Shown here: in pieces, positions 40,319 through 46,479 of the stretch
Layout: each line of letters begins with the position of its first letter
Numbering within the stretch: position 1 is the first letter of the stretch
Assembly: GCA_964634645.1 (NCBI GenBank)
Contig: CAZWKI010000003.1
Location: forward strand, 1 to 46,479
Reading direction: 5' to 3'
DNA from: CAZWKI01 sp964634645
GTDB lineage: Bacteria; Patescibacteriota; Patescibacteriia; UBA1558; S5-K13
Length of the DNA stretch: 46,479 bases
Program-made: the position numbers and the translations under genes
The notes under the pieces: model-generated
Told to the model about the DNA's origin: nothing
Database searches by the model: none
Seen by the model: only the letters and a program-made list of their open reading frames with translations

Positions 40319-40849
40319 ATGATTTTTACAATACTTATATGTCTTATAATGCTTGTTTTAATGGTATTTTCTACTATTCAACTTTTTAATATTGTTTTTC
40401 GTGGATATGCACCTTTTTTTTCATCAAATAAAAAATTTATGAAAAAAATATTGGAAGAAGAAATTGAAATAAATAAAAATTATAATATTTACGAACTGGG
40501 TTGTGGATTTGCTTGGTTCCTAAGTTTAGCAGAAAAACAATTCAAAAATGTCAATTACATTGGAATAGAATACTCATTTTTACCATATTTACTTTCAAAA
40601 ATAAGATTAAAAATTATAAAAAGTAAAATAAAAATTATTAAACAAAATTTGTTCCAAACAAATCTTTCAAATGCCAATTTAATTTATTGCTATTTGTTAC
40701 CAAATATGATGCAAAAATTAGCCATGAAATTAAAAAAAGAATGTAAATGCGGAACCATTATTATAAGTTATAGATTTTTAATGCCAAACGTTGATCTTTA
40801 TAAAAAAATTTCTTTTAAAAAAAACCATTTTTATTTTTATAAACTATAA
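40319..40849 (+). CDS. Membrane-anchored SAM-dependent methyltransferase-like protein
   Basis: 176 residues: an N-terminal helix (about 2-25) then a class I methyltransferase core with motif I YELGCGFAWFLSLAEKQF (about 58-75), an acidic residue after strand 2 in YIGIEYS, and LIYCYLLPNM in the strand 4 region. No target can be named; the acceptor may be a lipid, a membrane-linked sugar or a membrane protein. It lies between the cold-shock gene and a GT39-like gene. Confidence 0.72.
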   Translation: MIFTILICLIMLVLMVFSTIQLFNIVFRGYAPFFSSNKKFMKKILEEEIEINKNYNIYELGCGFAWFLSLAEKQFKNVNYIGIEYSFLPYLLSKIRLKIIKSKIKIIKQNLFQTNLSNANLIYCYLLPNMMQKLAMKLKKECKCGTIIISYRFLMPNVDLYKKISFKKNHFYFYKL

Positions 40850-40895
40850 TATGTGTTTTTGTTTAACAAGATTCAAAATGTTATAATAAATTATA

Positions 40896-42491
40896 ATGAA
40901 AATAAAGAAAAAACAAGTAGTTTTGTATTTTTTAGGCATTTTAATATTTGGTCTATTTTTTTATTTTTTCAATTATTTTAATATAAGAAACAATTATAAT
41001 CCAATTGTTTTCAATTCTCCTGATGAAACTTCTAATTATTTTTTTGCTGTAAATTTTGCAAAAAACAATTCACTATCATACCAAACAAATATAGATGAAA
41101 AAATAAATTTCTTAATACATCCAAGAAGTATTGCTGTAAATGACAACAAATTAATTCCCATAAGTTTTATTGGTCTTCCTCTTATATATGGGGGAATTGC
41201 AAAAATATTTGGAATTTCGATAATTAGATACCTTACTCCAATTTTTGCAATAATAGGAATTATATTTTTCTTTCTGTTAATATCAAAAATTTTTGATAAA
41301 CGTACTGGGCTTATTTCCTCACTGCTTCTTTTTATAAATCCCGCTTATTGGTATTACTCAAACAAACTATTAATGCACAATATTTTATTTATTTCTCTTC
41401 TTATAATTACATTTTATCTATTTATAATCTCGGTTCAAAAACAAAAAATTCTTTATTGGATTCTGTGGGGATTCACACTTGGACTTACGTTATTAACGCG
41501 ACTTTCTGAATTTTTATGGATTTTATTTGTTTTTTTAATAATATTAATATTGAACAGAAAAAAAATAAATTACAAAAAATTTATTATTGGAATAATAATA
41601 CTTTTCATAACAATTACTCCGATGTTTTATTTTAATAAAATAAATAATGGAGCTTATTTAAAATTTTCTTATACTCAAAATATTGATCCAAATATTTCTT
41701 CTACAATAGGTGAAAAAAATTCTATCGTTAGAAATGCGAAAAATATTATTTTCCCATTTGGTATTAATATAAAAAATATTATATACATAAAATATAATTT
41801 TTTATTAAAGCTAAATTGGCCCTTTTCTCTTATCTTATTTTTTTCTCTTGTAATATTATTTATAAAAAGAAAACAATTAACTCACCATGAAAAAATCTAT
41901 ATTCTATGCTGGATTTTAATTAGCTTTTACATATTAATTTATTATGGGAGTATGAAAATTACAGACGATGCAATTCCCAATTCTGTCACAATTGGAAGTT
42001 CTTATATTAGATATTTATTACCGTTTTTTGTTTTTGCAGTTCCTATAATCGCTCTTGCAATACAAAAATTAGTGCAAAAAAATAGAAAAACCACTGTGCT
42101 TATAGTTGCTTTTGTAATATTATTTTTATCTTCATGGTCTTATGATTTAGTAAATTCAAAAGGATTAAATTCGCTTGAAAACACTAGTAATAATATAGAA
42201 AAATTCAAAAATTTGAGAGAAAAAATAATTGAAAACACAGAAAATAATGCAATAATTTTCACAAATAGATTTGATAAATTTATATTTCCCCATAGAAATG
42301 TTGTTTATTTGTATAATACTAGTATTTTAAATTATAAACATATTAAAAATTTCAACAATATAAATATTCCAATATATTACTTCGATGAATTAAAAAACAA
42401 ATTAGAATCAAATGATTATGTAGAATTAAAAGAAATATTTATTGAAGATAGTTATTACTTATATCAATTAATATTAGATGAAAAATTATAA
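40896..42491 (+). CDS. GT39/ArnT-like membrane glycosyltransferase
   Basis: 531 residues with about 11-12 helices. The first extracytoplasmic loop carries FNSPDETSNYFFAVNFAKNN, whose Asp43-Glu44 pair fits the catalytic DE of GT-C/PMT family enzymes. These use polyprenyl-phosphate sugars to modify proteins or lipids outside the cytoplasm. The DUF2304/GT2/GtrA set nearby could supply the donor. It overlaps the next gene by 14 bases. Confidence 0.82.
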   Translation: MKIKKKQVVLYFLGILIFGLFFYFFNYFNIRNNYNPIVFNSPDETSNYFFAVNFAKNNSLSYQTNIDEKINFLIHPRSIAVNDNKLIPISFIGLPLIYGGIAKIFGISIIRYLTPIFAIIGIIFFFLLISKIFDKRTGLISSLLLFINPAYWYYSNKLLMHNILFISLLIITFYLFIISVQKQKILYWILWGFTLGLTLLTRLSEFLWILFVFLIILILNRKKINYKKFIIGIIILFITITPMFYFNKINNGAYLKFSYTQNIDPNISSTIGEKNSIVRNAKNIIFPFGINIKNIIYIKYNFLLKLNWPFSLILFFSLVILFIKRKQLTHHEKIYILCWILISFYILIYYGSMKITDDAIPNSVTIGSSYIRYLLPFFVFAVPIIALAIQKLVQKNRKTTVLIVAFVILFLSSWSYDLVNSKGLNSLENTSNNIEKFKNLREKIIENTENNAIIFTNRFDKFIFPHRNVVYLYNTSILNYKHIKNFNNINIPIYYFDELKNKLESNDYVELKEIFIEDSYYLYQLILDEKL

Positions 42492-43104
42492 AAAAATTAG
42501 ATTAATTATACAAATAATTGTAATTATTATAATAATAATTAGTCTTTTGTATTTTATAAAAAGGGATTTGGTCTTAAGTGGAGAGTTGGAATATAAATCT
42601 GATTTTAGAAAAAAACTTCCAATGATATCGGTATTGTATCCGGAACACAGAACAACAAAAGACGACAATGGATTTGTGATAAATGAAACTCCGATTTATT
42701 TTGACTTTAGAAGTCCAATAAAATTTGATAATGCTGAAATAAAAATAAATTTTAAAAATACAACAAGTACGAATATTATTTTGTCTGTAAAAAATAATAA
42801 TGACGAATGGGCATTTACGGATTATTATTTATTTGAAAAAAACAAAGACATTCCAAATAATAATTTTGTAGAAAAAAGTATTAACATTGATTTAGAAAAC
42901 GCAAAAATAGAAAATGGAAATCTGAAATTTATGATATCAGTTCCAGATATTTCAAACACAGACGAAAAACCAATTATAAAATCAGTTATTGCAAAATTAT
43001 ACTTAAATGAAAAAAGAGGACTATTTAAATCATTAGAAAATTTACTAAAAGATCTATATAATTCTTCTAAGCTGAAAATACTAAAATTAAAAAATAAATT
43101 ATAA
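42478..43104 (+). CDS. Membrane-anchored extracytoplasmic protein, unknown
   Basis: 208 residues: one N-terminal helix (about 6-27, very Ile-rich) and a beta-rich domain (YPEHRTTKDDNGFVINETPI, then IYFDFRSPIKFDNAEIKI), perhaps a jelly-roll or carbohydrate-binding fold. The C-terminal end is a basic helix. The start overlaps the GT39-like gene by 14 bases and the next gene begins 5 bases after its stop, so it is part of the same operon and may partner the glycosyltransferase. Confidence 0.62.
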   Translation: MKNYKKIRLIIQIIVIIIIIISLLYFIKRDLVLSGELEYKSDFRKKLPMISVLYPEHRTTKDDNGFVINETPIYFDFRSPIKFDNAEIKINFKNTTSTNIILSVKNNNDEWAFTDYYLFEKNKDIPNNNFVEKSINIDLENAKIENGNLKFMISVPDISNTDEKPIIKSVIAKLYLNEKRGLFKSLENLLKDLYNSSKLKILKLKNKL

Positions 43105-43109
43105 TTACA

Positions 43110-43313
43110 ATGATATTTAAAAAAATATTTCTAGACGTTTTATACTTGCTTATAACGGCTTTTGTGTTATTTTTTATATTTGAAATGATAAAACCCGGCA
43201 TTGTCTCAAACTCATTTGACCTGAACTTATTATTAGCTATAATTAGTATTTGGGGTATTATTAGCTTATTTATTAATTTCTCAACTTCAAAATTGAGAAC
43301 AACAAAAAAATGA
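43110..43313 (+). CDS. Small two-helix membrane protein, unknown
   Basis: 67 residues with two hydrophobic segments (about 6-27 and 38-57) and a basic tail (TSKLRTTKK). No family recognised. Its stop overlaps the start of the rmlC-like gene (ATGA), so it is translated in the same operon; the link with sugar genes suggests a membrane-associated helper. Confidence 0.55.
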   Translation: MIFKKIFLDVLYLLITAFVLFFIFEMIKPGIVSNSFDLNLLLAIISIWGIISLFINFSTSKLRTTKK

Positions 43314-43842
43314 TTGAGGGTGTATACATAAAAGAATTAAAAAAATTTGAAGACGAGCGTGGTTGGCTTTGTGAAATTTATAGAGAAGATGAAATAGACT
43401 ACAGGGTAACAAGGATAACTCAAAGCATAGACACTCCAAAAAATGATTTAATTGAAAAAGAATCAATAGAATTCGATATATACAAACCCGTAATGAGCTA
43501 TATTTCAATGACAAATCCTGGAATTACACGTGGTCCGCATGAACACAAATATCAATCTGATTTTTTTGTATTTGTAGGACCAGGAAATTTCAAGATCTGC
43601 CTTTGGGACAACAGAAAACAAAGTTCTACATTTGGAGAATATTTTGACGTNNNNNNNNNNAAGAAAACCCACTTTGCATGATAATTCCACCGGGAGTTGT
43701 ACATGGCTATAAATGCATTTCGCAAACACCTGCATGGTCTATTAATTTGCCTGATAAATTATACAAAGGTCCTGGCAAATCAGAAGAAATAGATGAAATA
43801 AGGTGGGAATTAATGAAAAATTCTCCATTTAAAATTGAATAA
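43310..43842 (+). CDS. rmlC: dTDP-4-dehydrorhamnose 3,5-epimerase-like protein (split by an assembly gap)
   Basis: Cupin-fold sugar epimerase, about 177 residues. The part before the gap has EDERGWLCEIYREDE, VMSYISMTNPGITRGPHEHK (with the active-site-type His) and FFVFVGPGNFKICLWDNR. After ten N (43651-43660) the continuation ENPLCMIIPPGVVHGYKC to the stop at 43842 is in another frame. The true gap length must be 2 modulo 3 (for example 8 or 11 bases), so this is one gene, not two. It should act between RmlB and RmlD in dTDP-rhamnose synthesis, but family members also act on other sugars. Confidence 0.86.
43651..43660. other. Assembly gap (10 N) inside the rmlC-like gene
   Basis: Placeholder bases. 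The reading frame requires a real length of 2 modulo 3. The other gap is at 23880-23889 in rpsI. Confidence 0.95.
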
Positions 43843-43868
43843 TACAATTAAAATTAATTTTTAATATT

Positions 43869-44441
43869 ATGGATTTTTTTATAACAAAAGCTATATACAT
43901 TTTTTCTATATCAATGCTTCTTGCAATTATAGAAATAAACATTGAAGGACCAAATGGTTGGGCAAAAAATCTGCCAACATGGAGACCAAGTCCAAATAAA
44001 TGGTATGTCAAAGTTTTTAAAAAAATATTAAATAATAAAGAAATGACTGGGTATCACTTATCGCTATTTTCATTTCTTTTTTTAATGTTTCATTTGCAAT
44101 TTTTCTTTGGCCTTGAATGGAGAATGTCTATAGAATTAGACATAATAGCAATGTTTTTACTCTTTGCAATATGTTGGGATTATTTATGGTTTGTATTAAA
44201 TCCCCATTTTTCAATTAAAAATTTCAAGGTTCAATTTGAATTCTGGCATCAAAAATGGATGCTTGGTTTTCCAAAAGAATTTCCAATAGCGGCAATATCA
44301 TCTTTTATTTTAGCTTTTATAAATTATAAATTATACAACGCAGAATATTTAACAGAATGGATTATAGTTTTTGTGGGACTTATAATTTTAACGGCTCTCG
44401 CAAGAATTCTTATAAAAACATTTAAGCCTGAATGGGAATAA
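43869..44441 (+). CDS. Trp/Phe-rich membrane protein, unknown
   Basis: 190 residues with about five hydrophobic segments. Aromatic-rich loops hold NGWAKNLPTWRPSPNKWYVK, FWHQKWMLGFPKEFPIAAIS and a final RILIKTFKPEWE. I recognise no family; the conserved-looking W, H and P residues suggest a metal- or lipid-handling membrane enzyme, but that is speculation. It lies between rmlC and rmlB, unusual because these are normally neighbours. Confidence 0.6.
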   Translation: MDFFITKAIYIFSISMLLAIIEINIEGPNGWAKNLPTWRPSPNKWYVKVFKKILNNKEMTGYHLSLFSFLFLMFHLQFFFGLEWRMSIELDIIAMFLLFAICWDYLWFVLNPHFSIKNFKVQFEFWHQKWMLGFPKEFPIAAISSFILAFINYKLYNAEYLTEWIIVFVGLIILTALARILIKTFKPEWE

Positions 44442-44508
44442 ACTAATTTTGAATTTTGATTTTTGAATGATAAATGAATTATAAAATTAAAAAATTACTA
44501 AAAATACT

Positions 44509-45519
44509 ATGAAAATATTAATAACCGGAGGTGCGGGATTTATAGGTACAAATTTTATTTATTACATGTTAAAAAAGTATCCTGATTACAAAATTATTAA
44601 TTTTGACAAATTAACCTATGCCGGAAATTTAAAAAATTTAAAAGACGCAGAAAATAATCCCAATTATTATTTTATAAAAGGAGATATCTGTAATGAAGAT
44701 GAAATAAAATCTGCAATGGCCAATTGCGATGCCGTGGTTCATTTTGCAGCAGAAAGCCATGTTGATAGATCAATAATGGATCCAGATACTTTTGTAAGAA
44801 CAAATATATTGGGAACAAATGTGCTACTTAGAGCTGCAAAAGAATTAAACATAAAAAGATTTCATTATATTTCTACTGATGAAGTTTTTGGCTCACTTGG
44901 TCTAAACGACAAACCTTTTGATGAAAATAGTATTTATGACCCAAGAAGCCCCTATTCGGCCTCAAAAGCAGCTGCAGACCACCTTGTAAGGTCTTATTTT
45001 CATACATTTGAGCTTCCTATAACAATTTCAAATTGTTCAAATAATTACGGGCCATATCAATTTCCAGAAAAACTAATACCACTTTTTGCTACAAATTTAA
45101 TAGAAGGAAAAAAGGTTCCTGTCTATGGTGACGGACTAAATATCCGTGACTGGATTCATGTAGATGATCATTCTAGTGCAGTAGATTTGATTTTGCACAA
45201 AGGCAAAATTGGGGAGACGTATTGTGTTGGAGGAAATAGTGAAAAATCAAATTTAGAAATTACAAAATTAATTTTAGATTATTTTTCGTTTGGAGAAGAA
45301 ATGATAGAACGAGTTCCAGATAGACGTGGTCACGACAGAAGATACGCAATCAATTTTTCAAAAATGAAAAATGAACTTGGCTGGGAACCAAAAATAAAGT
45401 TTGAAGATGGTATAAAGCAAACTCTCAAATGGTATCAAGATAACCAAGATTGGTGGAGAGAAATAAAATCTGGTGATTATACAAAATATTACGAAGAACA
45501 ATACATTAATCGAAAATAA
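44509..45519 (+). CDS. rmlB: dTDP-glucose 4,6-dehydratase
   Basis: Second enzyme of dTDP-rhamnose synthesis; makes dTDP-4-keto-6-deoxyglucose. 336 residues. NAD site MKILITGGAGFIGTNFIYYM; signature NFDKLTYAGNLKNLKDAENN; VVHFAAESHVDRSI; catalytic STDEVFG and YSASKAAADHLVRSY; NNYGPYQFPEKLIPLF; and RDWIHVDDHSSAV. All residues of the family are present. Follows an A/T-rich spacer without Shine-Dalgarno. Confidence 0.96.
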   Translation: MKILITGGAGFIGTNFIYYMLKKYPDYKIINFDKLTYAGNLKNLKDAENNPNYYFIKGDICNEDEIKSAMANCDAVVHFAAESHVDRSIMDPDTFVRTNILGTNVLLRAAKELNIKRFHYISTDEVFGSLGLNDKPFDENSIYDPRSPYSASKAAADHLVRSYFHTFELPITISNCSNNYGPYQFPEKLIPLFATNLIEGKKVPVYGDGLNIRDWIHVDDHSSAVDLILHKGKIGETYCVGGNSEKSNLEITKLILDYFSFGEEMIERVPDRRGHDRRYAINFSKMKNELGWEPKIKFEDGIKQTLKWYQDNQDWWREIKSGDYTKYYEEQYINRK

Positions 45520-45644
45520 AAAAATTTTCAATTTACAATTTAGAAAATTTCAATTGATTTTCAATTTATAAATTGAAAAAATTGAATTGAAAATAATCAA
45601 ATAACTAATCAATTGAAAATTAAAAATAGTAAATAATAAATAAA
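45520..45644 (+). repeat. AATTGAAAA-type repeat spacer with a 22-bp palindrome
   Basis: About 125 bases of AATTTTCAATT / AATTGAAAATT variants. A perfect 22-bp palindrome lies at 45558-45579 (arm TTTTCAATTTA). No T run or Shine-Dalgarno; the rmlD ATG follows. Confidence 0.6.
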
Positions 45645-46479
45645 ATGAAAGTATTAATCACAGGTGCAAATGGAATGCTTGGCAAAGATATAGCCGAAGC
45701 TTTTTCAGATTATGAATTATTTCTTACAGACAGAGATGATTTAAATATAACAAATAAAGAGAAAGTAGGGGAGCTTATAAAAAAAATAAAACCATGGCTC
45801 GTAATCAACTGTGCAGGATATATTGACGTTGAACGCGCTGAAGATGAAAAGTCTCTTGTAAATCAAATAAATGGAGAAGGGGTTTTGAATTTAGCAACAT
45901 CTTGTAAAAATAATTCTTGTATTCTAGCTCATATCAGCACAGAGTATGTTTTTAATGGAGAAGACAAATATGGATATGACGAAAATTCAAATACAAATCC
46001 TGAAACTGCATATGGAAGATCAAAGGCAATAGGCGAGAAATTTTTAAAAAATTCAGCTTGTGACTTCTATCTTGTAAGAACTTCTTGGCTTTATGGAAAA
46101 AATCCACAACGCGGAAAAGGTAGGGGAGTCAATTTTGTAGATAGAATCCAAGAATTAGCAAAAGAACAAGACGAGCTTGATATGGTAAATGATCAAATTA
46201 GCAAACCAACGTATACGAAGGATTTTGCAAAAGCACTTTATGAACTCGTTACAGAAAAATATGCTTTTGGAATTTATCATCTTGTAAATGAAGAGGAGAC
46301 AACTCCATATGAATTTGCAAATGAAATTTTCAAAATAAAAAATATAAACATAAAAACAAATCCAATAAGCTACACTACTTACTCTTCAAAAGTAAAAAGA
46401 CCAATAAACGCAATTCTTATAAATACAAAGTTTCCAAAATTAAGAAGTTGGAAAGAAGCGATAAAAGATTATTTATCTT
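45645..46479 (+). CDS. rmlD: dTDP-4-dehydrorhamnose reductase (3' partial)
   Basis: Last step of dTDP-L-rhamnose synthesis, an NAD(P)H-dependent reductase. The frame runs to the window end without a stop; 278 residues are visible and the usual length is about 280-300, so only the tail is missing. Motifs: MKVLITGANGMLGKDIAEAF, VINCAGYIDVERAEDEKSL (the family often has N-A-A-Y-T), ISTEYVFNG, and the catalytic AYGRSKAIGEKF. It belongs with rmlB directly upstream. The first gene of the route (rmlA) is not in the window. Confidence 0.94.
   Translation, partial: MKVLITGANGMLGKDIAEAFSDYELFLTDRDDLNITNKEKVGELIKKIKPWLVINCAGYIDVERAEDEKSLVNQINGEGVLNLATSCKNNSCILAHISTEYVFNGEDKYGYDENSNTNPETAYGRSKAIGEKFLKNSACDFYLVRTSWLYGKNPQRGKGRGVNFVDRIQELAKEQDELDMVNDQISKPTYTKDFAKALYELVTEKYAFGIYHLVNEEETTPYEFANEIFKIKNINIKTNPISYTTYSSKVKRPINAILINTKFPKLRSWKEAIKDYLS

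Noticed and set aside
43505..43735. Minus-strand frame across the N gap
   Set aside because: Antisense to the rmlC-like gene and runs through placeholder bases.
1..46479. tRNA, rRNA, insertion sequences, integrase or attachment sites
   Set aside because: I looked for conserved tRNA and rRNA segments, transposase motifs (DDE, HUH) and long terminal repeats and saw none.

Overview
This window looks like a chromosome fragment of a bacterium of the Candidate Phyla Radiation (Patescibacteria, Parcubacteria-like). It is AT-rich (about 30% GC by eye). Four things point to this group: (i) a short alanyl-tRNA synthetase without the usual C-terminal part; (ii) secreted surface proteins of CPR type, one ending in a FIWSD...LTLSK tail; (iii) an archaeal-type AMP phosphorylase / ribose-1,5-bisphosphate isomerase / RuBisCO module in an otherwise bacterial genome; (iv) a bacterial ribosomal-protein operon whose genes lack visible Shine-Dalgarno sequences. 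The group assignment is inference; no rRNA is present. There are two 10-N assembly gaps, one in rpsI and one in the rmlC-like gene.

Layout. 1-7.1 kb: secD (5' end outside the window, with an inserted parvulin-like domain) and secF; a sigma-region-4 / HARE-HTH regulator; then a membrane protein and a TraG/HerA-like ATPase, a probable two-gene unit. 7.1-11.3 kb: R15P isomerase, RuBisCO and AMP phosphorylase, which together can turn AMP ribose plus CO2 into 3-phosphoglycerate. Between RuBisCO and AMP phosphorylase lies an antisense 40-residue membrane-protein gene with its own strong promoter, a strong Shine-Dalgarno and a terminator shared with RuBisCO. 11.4-16.4 kb: mnmA and alaS, separated by a compact cassette (12.58-14.48 kb) of two secreted proteins with type IX secretion (T9SS)/FlgD-like C-terminal domains. 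The cassette has canonical Shine-Dalgarnos, strong terminators and, in its first gene, higher GC, so it looks foreign to this genome. 16.4-19.7 kb: two large secreted surface proteins. 19.8-24.3 kb: infA-rpmJ-rpsM-rpsK-rpsD-rpoA-rplQ-rplM-rpsI, with an RpoA that lacks the alpha-CTD.

24.3-46.5 kb is mainly a surface-glycan locus: flippase, GtrA-like protein, nucleotide-sugar epimerase/decarboxylase genes, GT2 and GT4 glycosyltransferases, two large GT-C-like membrane proteins, and a dTDP-rhamnose-type set (rmlC-like, rmlB, rmlD). A subtilase with a repeat-rich C-terminus, a secreted cysteine-rich surface protein, a cold-shock protein and a membrane-anchored methyltransferase are embedded in it. 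The genes plausibly make, flip and polymerise a cell-surface polysaccharide or glycosylate the surface proteins.

Beyond genes, intergenic spacers are full of degenerate short repeats (CCTAAA-type, TTTCAG-type, AATTGAAAA-type) and several recurring hairpin families. Several promoters have near-consensus TTGACA boxes. The cold-shock gene has a perfect palindrome across its -10 box and a long inverted repeat ending next to its start codon.
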